Assembly (NCBI GenBank): GCA_031963445.1
Contig: JASSUH010000003.1
Location: 7,028 to 71,027 of the forward strand
Origin: JASSUD01 sp031963445
Lineage (GTDB): Bacteria > Pseudomonadota > Gammaproteobacteria > Burkholderiales > Burkholderiaceae
Reading direction: 5' to 3'
Length of the DNA: 64,000 bases
The first letter of the stretch is position 1; each line of letters opens with the position of its first letter. A program made the translations under genes and the position numbers. Below the pieces are notes generated by a model. The model made no database searches. It saw only the letters and a program-made list of their open reading frames with translations, and was not told the DNA's origin. Below are positions 34,781 to 42,406 of the stretch, in pieces.

Positions 34781-35037
34781 CTATTCGGAAGTAGGGTGGC
34801 GGGTTAAAAACCAAACAAACCAACAGGTAAAGCCATATGTACTTATTTCGCTTTCATGCGCGTAAAGCGCTGTCGCGGTCCTCCGCGTTACAACTCCCCC
34901 CCATTTCTCTCTCAAGACTTAGCAAGTTTCCTGTTTCCTCTAGCTCATCTCAGCTAAAGCTTTTCCCTAAGCCTCATCAACTTTCTCCTAGCATGTATCG
35001 CCACACGGCTTCGTTGCGCGTTCACTCAGAGCGATAA
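34632..35037 (+). other. Two overlapping short ORFs of uncertain status
   Basis: Frames 34632-34865 (77 codons) and 34837-35037 (66 codons) overlap. The second is very basic and rich in Ser, Leu and Pro (FRFHARKALSRSSALQLPPI; LKLFPKPHQLSPSMYRHTAS). Neither has a good ribosome-binding site. Their sequence reminds me of short frames seen upstream of genes on other mobile elements, but I cannot place the family. The first frame runs through the right arm of the inverted repeat. They may be leader peptides or part of a non-coding structure ahead of the gene at 35049. Confidence 0.3.
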
Positions 35038-35048
35038 AGGAAAACGGT

Positions 35049-36242
35049 ATGAAAATACTAGCTACGCCAGTAGTGGTTCCTTTTCGCCTGAACGAAAAGG
35101 CAGCACTGGCTGATGAAACCAAAAAATCAGACGAATTAGCAAGAGAAACTCAAGCTGTTTCAAGCACTCTGCTAAACCAAGATGATTTTGTACACGTCCA
35201 GAGCTTTGCAAAAGAATTGGGGGTACTTCCTATTCAGCGCAAAAATGAGCCTGTGCTTTTAAAAAACGCGCTGATGGCTGCGCCATTTATTCTTAAGAAA
35301 GGTATTACGCAACCAGCATTAATCCAAGCATTAGAGGGAGCTATCGCTTCTTGCTTTAAAAAAGTGGAAGTTCCTACGTTTAACGAGCAAGTGGCTTTAC
35401 CGTTACCTTCTTTGAAAGTTGGCTCTATTCCAGGAATTATCAAACTGAAAGCAGGCGAATTAAAAAAACGGTTTGACGCTATTGAGCATTTTATCGGTAG
35501 TTTGGCGTCTTTCTTAGACGAAGCCGATATAAAGCGCCTCGGAAAACCTTTTCAGGAATTTAAGACAAGGTTTGAAGCGATCAAAGAGGAGCTAACCCGT
35601 GCTGATTGCTTTAGCGATTTAGAAGGCATCAAAACGGCAACAACTGAACTCGATACTTTGATCTCAGACTTAAGCACGTTAAGTACAAAGCTCTATCAGT
35701 CCCAAACTCCTGATGTAGAAAAAACTGGAAATAATTTAACGATAGGTGCCCTAGTTTGGACAACGGCATCAAGTGTCTTGTCTCTTGGGGCTTGGCTCTT
35801 GTGGTGGCCTATCTACGTCCCGATTATCGCAGGAGTTGCAAGCGCTATTGCTTTGGGAGGTCTTAGGTTATGGCAGATACAACAGGAAAGCACTTGCAAA
35901 GCTAAAGCGGAGCAATGGGAAAAATCCCGTGCCTCACTCTCTTGGATTCAAGAAGAGATTAAAAGCTTACATACGAAAATTGAAGAAGTAGAGGAAGATA
36001 TTATGGAACAAAGAATTACTCAAAAAGTCATCAATAATCTTGATCAAGTGATAGCGCAGCGAATACAAGAGCAGATAAATACCTCACAAACACCAAGAGA
36101 TCCGCATGTTCAAATGCTAGAACAAGAAATACAAGACTTAAAAATGAAGCTCCAAGCACTAGAAGAGAAGAGTGCAATATCTAATACGGGCGATCCAATA
36201 GCAAAATCAGAAAATACTTCAGCGATGAGGCGAGTAGCTTAA
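35049..36242 (+). CDS. Coiled-coil membrane protein, possible effector
   Basis: A 397-residue protein with AAAGGA before the ATG. Helical residues 1-220 are followed by a hydrophobic hairpin at ~228-278 (IGALVWTTASSVLSLGAWLL and VPIIAGVASAIALGGLRLW), then a long coiled coil (EEIKSLHTKIEEVEEDIMEQ; MLEQEIQDLKMKLQALEEKS). There is no N-terminal signal peptide. The layout equals that of 8116-9270 and 32118-33326, so the plasmid seems to carry a small diverged family. The function is unknown. It is transcribed alone and ends at a terminator. Confidence 0.55.
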   Translation: MKILATPVVVPFRLNEKAALADETKKSDELARETQAVSSTLLNQDDFVHVQSFAKELGVLPIQRKNEPVLLKNALMAAPFILKKGITQPALIQALEGAIASCFKKVEVPTFNEQVALPLPSLKVGSIPGIIKLKAGELKKRFDAIEHFIGSLASFLDEADIKRLGKPFQEFKTRFEAIKEELTRADCFSDLEGIKTATTELDTLISDLSTLSTKLYQSQTPDVEKTGNNLTIGALVWTTASSVLSLGAWLLWWPIYVPIIAGVASAIALGGLRLWQIQQESTCKAKAEQWEKSRASLSWIQEEIKSLHTKIEEVEEDIMEQRITQKVINNLDQVIAQRIQEQINTSQTPRDPHVQMLEQEIQDLKMKLQALEEKSAISNTGDPIAKSENTSAMRRVA

Positions 36243-36283
36243 AACTTCTCTAACTTTCTGAAAAACGTTAAGCAAAACCTTTT

Positions 36284-36333
36284 AAAAATCCCGCTAGAGT
36301 GAATGAATTTCTCCATCTCAGCGGGATTTTTTT
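36284..36333 (+). terminator. Intrinsic terminator
   Basis: AAAAATCCCGCT and AGCGGGATTTTT form a 12-bp stem with a ~24-base loop, followed by a run of T residues, 42 bp after the stop of the coiled-coil membrane protein gene. Confidence 0.8.
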
Positions 36334-36369
36334 ATCGTTGTGCATACTTTTAAAGCTGAGGAATAACTC

Positions 36370-36480
36370 ATGAATTGGCAACCACGTATTTTTTCCATAC
36401 TTGCTGTATCAGCAGGTGCTTGGTTTTGGGGTCATTTTGAAGTGGCAGTCTTCTCAGGATGCAAGGAAGGAAATGGATAA
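36370..36480 (+). CDS. Short ORF overlapping the permease start (36 aa)
   Basis: A 36-codon ORF preceded by GAGGAATAACTC at ribosome-binding distance. The product starts MNWQPRIFSILAVSAGAWFW, a hydrophobic segment. Its stop TAA (36478-36480) lies eight bases inside the permease gene, whose ATG is at 36473, so translation of the two may be coupled. It could be a leader peptide or the remaining start of a lost membrane protein. Confidence 0.4.
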   Translation: MNWQPRIFSILAVSAGAWFWGHFEVAVFSGCKEGNG

Positions 36481-38059
36481 AGTGATTAAAAGGCATATTG
36501 GCCTGACTTCGTTAGTGTTTACTGGCTTGGGTTCTATTCTCGGCTCAGGATGGTTATTTGGCGCATGGCGAGCAGCAAAAATTGCTGGGCCAGCAGCGAT
36601 TATCGCCTGGCTCATCGGTGCTGTCGTGATTCTGATGATTGCACTCACTTACGCAGAACTCGGCGCAATGTTCCCACAATCAGGCGGCATGGTGCGCTAT
36701 GCCTATTATTCGCACGGCCCACTCACGGGGTTTATTAGTGCCTGGGCGAATTGGATTGCTATCGTTTCCGTCATTCCGATTGAAGCTGAGGCGTCCATTC
36801 AATATATGAGTTCATGGCGCTGGCAGTGGGCGCAAAATCTGTATGCAGATGGTTCATTGCAGCCCTTAGGTTTGGTGCTCTCAGGTGGGCTGATTATTAT
36901 TTATTTTTTATTAAATTATTGGGGTGCCAAGGCGCTGCTGCGAGCCAATTTTGCTATCACAATTTTTAAATTTGCTGTCCCAATCATTACTGCGGTTATG
37001 TTGATAGTCAGTAGCTGGCATTCAACCCATTTCGACGCTTACAGCGCAAATCATTTTGCCCCGTATGGCTGGTCGGCGATTTTAACGGCGGTAGCCACTA
37101 GTGGGATTGTGATGGCTTTTAATGGTTTCCAAAGCCCAATTAACCTTGCCGGTGAAGCAAAAAATCCGACTTGGAATGTGCCATTTGCCGTGATTAGCTC
37201 AATTTTGATTGCGCTGGTGATGTACATACTCTTGCAGTTAGCTTTCATTAGCGCAGTAGCGCCAGCCGATGTGGCAGGAGGATGGAATAACCTAGAGTTC
37301 AGTTCGCCTTTTGCCCAACTTGCCATTGCATTCAATTTAAATTGGCTAGCGATGCTGTTGTATCTGGATGCGTTTGCCAGTCCAAGCGGAACAGGCATCA
37401 TCTATATGGCCACGACGTCGCGGATGATTTATGCGTTAGAGCGCAATCATACGTTGCCAAGGATTTTTGGTCGGGTTCATCCACTGTATGGCGTGCCACG
37501 CCCCGCCATGTGGCTCAATCTTGGTGTAGCTTTTCTGTTTATGTTTTTTTTCCGTGGCTGGAGTGCATTAGCTGCGGTTATTTCGGTAATGACGGTGATT
37601 TCCTACCTCACAGGGTCAATCAGCTTAATGGCGTTGCGCCGCTCTTCACCCGCACTTAAATGGCCGTTGCGTATTCCAGGTATGCCGTTGATTGCGCCAT
37701 GCGCGTTTATTCTGGCCTCGTTGATTCTGTACGGCGCGCATTGGCCGCTAACCGGGGAAATTATTCTACTGATTGTGGTTGCACTGCCTTTCTATTTTTA
37801 TTACCAACATAAAGACAATCGAACGAATCATCCGTGGGGCATTGCGCTTAAGAGCGCAGCGTGGCTGATAACTTATCTGCCGATTATGGCGTTAGTATCG
37901 TATTGTGGAAGTACGCAGTTCGGTGGCAAAAACTTTATCCCCTTTGGTTGGGATATCGTCATTGTTATGAGTTTGTCGTTGATTTTCTATGCTTGGGGGA
38001 TTCGGAGCGCCTACCCAATAGGATGGAATGAAGGTACGGCTCAGGCTCAACACAGCTAA
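36473..38059 (+). CDS. APC-family amino-acid permease
   Basis: Start at 36473 (AAGGAAGGA just upstream) gives 528 residues with about twelve membrane segments. The first shows the APC substrate loop (GLGSILGSGWLFG), and a later segment contains NGFQSPINLAGEAKNP, as in amino-acid:proton symporters and antiporters. The protein sits in the inner membrane and probably imports an amino acid, which would suit a host-dependent bacterium; the substrate cannot be told. Its GC content is higher than that of the neighbouring genes, so it may be acquired cargo. A terminator follows. Confidence 0.85.
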   Translation: MDKVIKRHIGLTSLVFTGLGSILGSGWLFGAWRAAKIAGPAAIIAWLIGAVVILMIALTYAELGAMFPQSGGMVRYAYYSHGPLTGFISAWANWIAIVSVIPIEAEASIQYMSSWRWQWAQNLYADGSLQPLGLVLSGGLIIIYFLLNYWGAKALLRANFAITIFKFAVPIITAVMLIVSSWHSTHFDAYSANHFAPYGWSAILTAVATSGIVMAFNGFQSPINLAGEAKNPTWNVPFAVISSILIALVMYILLQLAFISAVAPADVAGGWNNLEFSSPFAQLAIAFNLNWLAMLLYLDAFASPSGTGIIYMATTSRMIYALERNHTLPRIFGRVHPLYGVPRPAMWLNLGVAFLFMFFFRGWSALAAVISVMTVISYLTGSISLMALRRSSPALKWPLRIPGMPLIAPCAFILASLILYGAHWPLTGEIILLIVVALPFYFYYQHKDNRTNHPWGIALKSAAWLITYLPIMALVSYCGSTQFGGKNFIPFGWDIVIVMSLSLIFYAWGIRSAYPIGWNEGTAQAQHS

Positions 38060-38081
38060 GACGGCACGCTGATTGATCGCG

Positions 38082-38118
38082 ATAACCATGCCGATGCCCA
38101 TCTGGCATGGTTATTTAT
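38082..38118 (+). terminator. Intrinsic terminator of the permease gene
   Basis: ATAACCATGCC (38082-38092) and GGCATGGTTAT (38104-38114) form a perfect 11-bp stem, followed by TTATTA, 23 bp after the permease stop. Confidence 0.75.
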
Positions 38119-38216
38119 TAGGTTTCGCTTTTGGCTAATTTTCCTCAGAAACTTTGCTAGAAGTGGGACTTAATGGGGTGCTGTAGGGGTTATTTACTAT
38201 AAATAGCCCCCATTTC

Positions 38217-38247
38217 ATACTTTATTAAAATTATTGTAATAAAGTAT
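38217..38247. promoter_or_regulatory. Inverted repeat upstream of the FlhD-like gene
   Basis: ATACTTTATTA and TAATAAAGTAT form a perfect 11-bp inverted repeat with a 9-base spacer. It lies ~115 bp ahead of the regulator gene with no gene in between, so it is a candidate operator for control of the transfer activator. A weak terminator is the alternative. Confidence 0.5.
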
Positions 38248-38360
38248 CATTTAAATTAAATTCTCTGGAGGGAATTTTTTGAACTTTACTGAACTACTAT
38301 ATTTGGTTTGGTAAAAAACGTGATTCTACTGGTTGTTTGTATTTAAAATGGCATGGCGTA

Positions 38361-38978
38361 ATGATAAAAAATCTCAACATAGAGACAACGACAGAGCAAA
38401 ATCAATTAATAGCCAAAAATATCTACGAATTAGATCTAGCTCTATGGCGTTCCCTAAAAGAATTAGCTTGCCAAGCGCCTAATCTAGCCACCCACCAATT
38501 TCAAATTACAGCAGAAACGGCTCAACATTTCGCTCAAGCCGATGAAGAAAAATTAGGTAAGCTCGCCTCTAAAACTCTCCTTTCTTTCAAAATAAGAACT
38601 TCAGAAAAAGAACTGATTGATTATTTAAAGCAATCCTCTAATCTGCACAGAGAAAAAATTAATCTTGTCAAACAAGATTTGAATTTTCTCTACTGGCACA
38701 CCGTAAAAAAAATAATGATAACTAATGCGGATATTGCCCTTTTACGTTTTGATATCTCACCAGAGTTGGCAGAAGCGATAGCGCAAGCCAATGATGGTCA
38801 ATTAATTCAGTTAGCCACTACAATTCCCGTTCAGTTTTCTCTTCGCTATGAAGAAAAAACTGCGCTTGCTATCTTGGCAAGTAATCGCTATAAAGACGCG
38901 GCTTATAAAAAAAATTTATTAATTTTAAATTTAGCGTATGAGAAGGTATCAGGACGATCAATGGAAAGAAGCCTATGA
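38361..38978 (+). CDS. Tandem FlhD-like transfer activator subunit (SetD/AcaD type)
   Basis: About 205 residues from the ATG at 38361; a TTG at 38337 would add eight. The protein holds two FlhD-like units ~83 residues apart: unit 1 has LDLALWRSLKELA, HQFQITAETAQHF, AQADEEKLGKLAS; unit 2 has LNFLYWHTVKKIM, LLRFDISPELAEAI, AQANDGQLIQLA. FlhD itself (~116 residues) has one unit and works as FlhD4C2. The FlhC-like gene overlaps its end by 41 bp. FlhDC homologues SetDC (SXT) and AcaDC (IncA/C) switch on conjugation genes, so this pair probably activates the tra operon. Confidence 0.65.
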   Translation: MIKNLNIETTTEQNQLIAKNIYELDLALWRSLKELACQAPNLATHQFQITAETAQHFAQADEEKLGKLASKTLLSFKIRTSEKELIDYLKQSSNLHREKINLVKQDLNFLYWHTVKKIMITNADIALLRFDISPELAEAIAQANDGQLIQLATTIPVQFSLRYEEKTALAILASNRYKDAAYKKNLLILNLAYEKVSGRSMERSL

Positions 38979-39477
38979 AATGGCCTTGCGGGGTTATTGC
39001 GTATCGGCTATTTCACGGCAAACAGGTATTTTTACTCAACACTGCCGTGATTTTTTTAACATATTAGTAGCTCTGGGCCACGACGTTCAGCCTAAAAAAC
39101 GCTTAAAAACAAGTACCGCGTTAATGCGTAATGGCAAAGATAAAATAGAAGCCTCTTTATTTATGCTGATTTATATGGCGTTGGGTAAGCAGGCGGTCTA
39201 TGAATCTATCAAGCGCCCCATTTTAGAGGCTGCATTTACCCTATATTGCGAAATTCAAGAAGAAATTCAAACGTCAGATTCAAAAAGCATCCCCACGATT
39301 AATGAAGCGTGGGCTATCGCGTGCGAACTTCTAGACGAAACGGCATATATGCGCCATTGCTGCACTTGTCCACTGCCTTATTTCATGGCGGATAAGCAAT
39401 ATACGACAATTGTTTGCCCTTTTTGCCTCCCCAAAAATAAGCATCAACCCTCCTTTTCTCGTACACGCGCCCATTAA
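38938..39477 (+). CDS. FlhC-like transfer activator subunit (SetC/AcaC type)
   Basis: A 179-residue protein alignable to FlhC over most of its length: EASLFMLIYMALGK, ILEAAFTLYCEI, INEAWAIACELLDE. The zinc cluster is Cys141/Cys144 (HCCTCP) with Cys160/Cys163 (VCPFC), at the same place as in FlhC (Cys137/140/157/160 in E. coli). No flagellar genes are present, which favours control of transfer as in SetDC and AcaDC. The start overlaps the FlhD-like gene by 41 bp; a terminator overlaps its stop. Confidence 0.78.
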   Translation: MRRYQDDQWKEAYEMALRGYCVSAISRQTGIFTQHCRDFFNILVALGHDVQPKKRLKTSTALMRNGKDKIEASLFMLIYMALGKQAVYESIKRPILEAAFTLYCEIQEEIQTSDSKSIPTINEAWAIACELLDETAYMRHCCTCPLPYFMADKQYTTIVCPFCLPKNKHQPSFSRTRAH

Positions 39478-39500
39478 GCGGGCGCGGTATGCACTTTTTT
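39466..39500 (+). terminator. Intrinsic terminator of the FlhDC-like pair
   Basis: CGCGCCC (39466-39472) and GGGCGCG (39480-39486) pair across the stop codon of the FlhC-like gene, and a run of six T residues follows at the end of GTATGCACTTTTTT. It may also serve the convergent gene at 39503. Confidence 0.65.
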
Positions 39501-39502
39501 AC

Positions 39503-40561
39503 TTAGGCTGCGCTAGCCACATCAGGTTTATCAGTATGTAGATTGCTTTGTTTTTCAATTAACGACTGTAAAAGCACATTCAACTGCTCAAAAAAACGGG
39601 TGCCTATCGTTAAAAACCGTGTAAAAAATTCAAATATCGGGCTGGGCGTGGCTTTATGTGCTTCTTGGATATCGTCTGAAGCTTGGCGACAGGCTTCTAG
39701 GTTTGTTTGTATCTTTTGCTTCAACGCGCCATAGGCTTTAGTTGGGACGGTATTGAGATATTCATGCGCAAATGTATTGATACTTTTATCGAGAGCGAGA
39801 GTATCAAGCTGTTTTAACGTGGCCTGCCACGCATCGAGACATTGCGCGGGAATGGTATCGTATACATCAGCCAGTACACTCGTCACTTTGCGCAGAGCCT
39901 CGGCTATTTTTTCTGTCTTTTCTGTATCTTGGTAGACATTCGCCATGCTTTCATAGAGCTTATGGACTCCTTCCGAGCTTAATAACGTCATAAAAGATTC
40001 AAACAGTGAATCAAGATAACTCGCCTTCTTGTCAGGTAATTCATTCAAATTTTGCAAAGCCTGGCGGCACATTTCCATATTTTTCTTTGCTTCTTTTCTC
40101 AAAATTTTGCTTGCTTTATCAGGCAAGGTATTCAGGTATTCATTGACCAGTTGATATACCCCTTCATCTAATACCAAACCATCTAATTTTTGTATCGTGG
40201 CCTGCCATGCTCTGAGGTAATCATCCGGTATGGAATCGTATAAATCTCCAAGTGTGCGCAAGGCTTCACTGAGTGCTTCTACTGCTTTTGCTCTTTTTTC
40301 TTGATTGCTATAAAGGGTATGGGCTCCCTCATAGCGTGCGCCTTGTATAACGCGATATTCAGATGAGGTATGACTGGGAATGTCATAGCGTTTTTTAAAA
40401 TGTCCTTGGTCAACCTGATGTTTGAGAATATCTCCAAAAAAAATTTCATACTGCTGCCAGAGTTGATTCGTGGCGCTACGCGCCGATTCAACAGCATGTA
40501 GATCGTTTTTTGGGAAATTGACAGATTGCGCGCTATCTGCGCGTGAGAGGGTTACAGACAT
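39503..40561 (-). CDS. Helical protein with an internal duplication (352 aa)
   Basis: Two ~125-residue halves repeat each other: ALSEALRTLGDLYDSIPDDY, LRAWQATIQKLDGL, VNEYLNTLPDKA in the first; ALRKVTSVLADVYDTIPAQC, LDAWQATLKQLDTL, AHEYLNTVPTKA in the second. All segments look alpha-helical. There is no signal peptide, membrane span or enzyme motif. It is divergent from the T4SS operon, with a 40-bp perfect palindrome in the shared gap, so the two units may be controlled together. A role in transfer or as a secreted effector is possible but unproven. Confidence 0.6.
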   Translation of the reverse strand: MSVTLSRADSAQSVNFPKNDLHAVESARSATNQLWQQYEIFFGDILKHQVDQGHFKKRYDIPSHTSSEYRVIQGARYEGAHTLYSNQEKRAKAVEALSEALRTLGDLYDSIPDDYLRAWQATIQKLDGLVLDEGVYQLVNEYLNTLPDKASKILRKEAKKNMEMCRQALQNLNELPDKKASYLDSLFESFMTLLSSEGVHKLYESMANVYQDTEKTEKIAEALRKVTSVLADVYDTIPAQCLDAWQATLKQLDTLALDKSINTFAHEYLNTVPTKAYGALKQKIQTNLEACRQASDDIQEAHKATPSPIFEFFTRFLTIGTRFFEQLNVLLQSLIEKQSNLHTDKPDVASAA

Positions 40562-40600
40562 GCTTTCTCCAACAGTGAAATAGTGTTCTGCGAATGAGCA

Positions 40601-40642
40601 AGGCTTGTTTGCGCCTTTTCATTTGCTCGAAAAAACAAGCCT
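40601..40642. promoter_or_regulatory. Inverted repeat in the T4SS control region
   Basis: AGGCTTGTTT (40601-40610) and AAACAAGCCT (40633-40642) are perfectly complementary around a 22-base loop. It lies 18 bp before the 40-bp palindrome, in the gap between the divergent 352-aa gene and the T4SS operon, and may be part of the same control region. Confidence 0.5.
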
Positions 40643-40659
40643 AGCGTTAAAAGAGCAGA

Positions 40660-40699
40660 AGTAACCACTGTGAAACCGATCGGTTTCACAGTGGTTACT
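40660..40699. promoter_or_regulatory. 40-bp perfect palindrome in the divergent control region
   Basis: The sequence starting AGTAACCACTGTGAAACCGA is a perfect palindrome of 40 bp with no loop. It lies 157 bp before the first T4SS-region gene and 99 bp before the divergent 352-aa gene. It may bind a dimeric regulator or extrude as a cruciform; as a terminator it would lack a T tract. It is a candidate control site for the transfer operon. Confidence 0.65.
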
Positions 40700-40856
40700 C
40701 GAACACGATTTGATGAAGAATGCGTACTTTCGGCAACGCTACGATGAAGTACGTGTGAAGCATGCAGTGGGTTTTAGCACCAGGCAGCCTCCTCAGTACC
40801 TAATAAAAATATCCACAGAAATATAAATATAAGAGTGGAAGAGGGGAGTGGTCACT

Positions 40857-41075
40857 ATGCGTATGAACCGCCATAGGTTTTTATTCATTTTCATACCGAC
40901 CGTAGCGTTTGCTTCTTTTACACAAGCCCAAACACTAGATGTACCTGTGGTAGAGCCGTCATTTTTAGCGGTTACGCAATTTGGTATGCCTAGGGATAGC
41001 ACTTTTGTATTTTGCGAGAGCCAGGATTGCCCAACGCATTCTATAAAACACCTTGCGATTTCCCCCTCTCTGTAG
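40857..41075 (+). CDS. Small secreted protein at the head of the T4SS operon
   Basis: Start at 40857, nine bases after GGGGAG; a GTG at 40848 is possible. The 72 residues begin with a signal peptide (HRFLFIFIPTVAFASFTQAQ), so the mature ~45-residue product is periplasmic. It holds two cysteines in FVFCESQDCPTHSIKHL, which could form a disulfide or bind DsbC, encoded further on. It comes ~100 bp before the pilin gene. I do not recognise an F counterpart. Confidence 0.5.
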   Translation: MRMNRHRFLFIFIPTVAFASFTQAQTLDVPVVEPSFLAVTQFGMPRDSTFVFCESQDCPTHSIKHLAISPSL

Positions 41076-41174
41076 AAACTGATTCTGAGAAGGAATGAGC
41101 GATGGTGCCGGCTATTGCACTACTAAAAACAGGGTCAAAAACACATGAACCCTCCATGCAAAGAAAAAAAATAA

Positions 41175-41495
41175 ATGAACATGGAAAAAGCCCATTGCCA
41201 AGTACCCCTGTGGCACAAGTCGTTGATATATGTCTGTTTGATGGTTTGCCTCATGCTGTTTTGCCAGCACGTCTTTGCGAGTGATGGGGAATTTTTATCC
41301 GAGGCTTCAGGGGGGCTAGAAGGGATTATCAGAGGACACGGCGGGAAGATCGTCGTGTTAGTTGGCCTGGTATTCGCCTCTTTTTATACGGCGGTTAAAA
41401 AAGATTGGAGCCATTTTTTTAGCATCGTTGGCTTGGCGTTTGGCATTGGTATCGTCATTGGTATTGTGAATAGAACGTTTACTGCGGTGATTTAA
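41175..41495 (+). CDS. traA: F-type pilin TraA
   Basis: The 106-residue precursor has a long leader with a hydrophobic core (SLIYVCLMVCLMLF) and a likely cleavage after VFA, leaving a ~70-residue mature pilin. That part has two hydrophobic helices (KIVVLVGLVFASFYTAVKK and SIVGLAFGIGIVIGIV) around a short basic loop, as in F pilin. A start at 41181 (MEKAH) is also possible. It is the main subunit of the conjugative pilus. Pilin sequences vary strongly, so the call rests on size, topology and place just before traL. Confidence 0.75.
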   Translation: MNMEKAHCQVPLWHKSLIYVCLMVCLMLFCQHVFASDGEFLSEASGGLEGIIRGHGGKIVVLVGLVFASFYTAVKKDWSHFFSIVGLAFGIGIVIGIVNRTFTAVI

Positions 41496-41507
41496 CGAAG
41501 GGCCGCT

Positions 41508-41798
41508 ATGTCGCAATCGAATCTTTCTCATTACATCCCAAGACGCTTAGATGACCCAAGCAAGTTTTTGTTTTGGGAGTTGGATGTAGCCGCCATTGGG
41601 TTTGTTGGTTTGGTGATGGGCGTGCTATCCGGCTTCCCCATATTAGGCTTGGGCTTAGGCGTATCGCTCGCTTTTTACTACAGCAAACTCAAGGCGGGAA
41701 AGCATCCTGGGATGTTGATGCACCTTTTGTATTGGCTCACCGGCTTTATTAGAACGAAGGCTTTACCAGATTCGCATCTACGTGAATTGAATGGCTAG
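41508..41798 (+). CDS. traL: T4SS protein TraL
   Basis: A 96-residue protein starting MSQSNLSHYIPRRLDDPSKF, the typical TraL start, then two hydrophobic segments (AAIGFVGLVMGVLSGFPILG and LGLGVSLAFYYSKL). TraL is a VirB3-like inner-membrane part of the pilus assembly base. It follows traA by 12 bp and precedes traE by 14 bp in one operon. Confidence 0.88.
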   Translation: MSQSNLSHYIPRRLDDPSKFLFWELDVAAIGFVGLVMGVLSGFPILGLGLGVSLAFYYSKLKAGKHPGMLMHLLYWLTGFIRTKALPDSHLRELNG

Positions 41799-41812
41799 CG
41801 GGGACAGGGCCT

Positions 41813-42406
41813 ATGTCACCTGATATTGCGCAAAACGAACGAGATGTCCTTAAAGCCCAAGTGCGTTTTCATCGCACGATGAATGGAGGCTTGTTAGTTA
41901 TCCTCTTCACGCATCTGCTGTTACTCGGTTTTGTCGTGATGCGTGACACCACCCGCATAGTTCCACCGGAGATAAGACGCCCCTATGAAATAGGCGCGAA
42001 CCACGCGAACAAGGAATATCTGTTCGATATGGCGAATTACGTACTGGATAAGGTGCTGACGGTCACGCCGGAGACGGTGGATTACAACAATAGTGTGATT
42101 TTCAAAATGGCGCATCCAGATGGATATGCCTATTTACACACGGTGTTGGATGCAGCTGCACAACAACTTAAACGAGACCGTATCACGACGATTTGGGTGC
42201 CGCGTAATGAGTCTGTCATCGCTTCTTCAATGCAAGTGCGTGTCACGGGAAAGCTCAAAACCTTTATGGCAGACAAACTAACTTCGGAGCGAGAGAAAGA
42301 GTATCTCGTTCAATTTACCCTGACCGTATCTGGGCGGTTATATGTGCTTAAGATTGAAGAAATTACCAAAAAGAATGCTGCTGTGCGCGCTGTTGGTGAG
42401 TTTTGA
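41813..42406 (+). CDS. traE: T4SS protein TraE
   Basis: A 197-residue VirB8-like protein. It has a short cytoplasmic part, one membrane anchor at ~26-45 (GGLLVILFTHLLLLGFVVM) and a periplasmic domain that ends in YLVQFTLTVSGRLYVLKIEE. TraE belongs to the inner-membrane platform of F-type systems. Its last ~60 bp overlap the start of the traK frame, so translation is probably coupled. Confidence 0.88.
   Translation: MSPDIAQNERDVLKAQVRFHRTMNGGLLVILFTHLLLLGFVVMRDTTRIVPPEIRRPYEIGANHANKEYLFDMANYVLDKVLTVTPETVDYNNSVIFKMAHPDGYAYLHTVLDAAAQQLKRDRITTIWVPRNESVIASSMQVRVTGKLKTFMADKLTSEREKEYLVQFTLTVSGRLYVLKIEEITKKNAAVRAVGEF

Noticed and set aside
34319..34800. Large inverted repeat as a retron
   Set aside because: There is no reverse transcriptase gene on either side.
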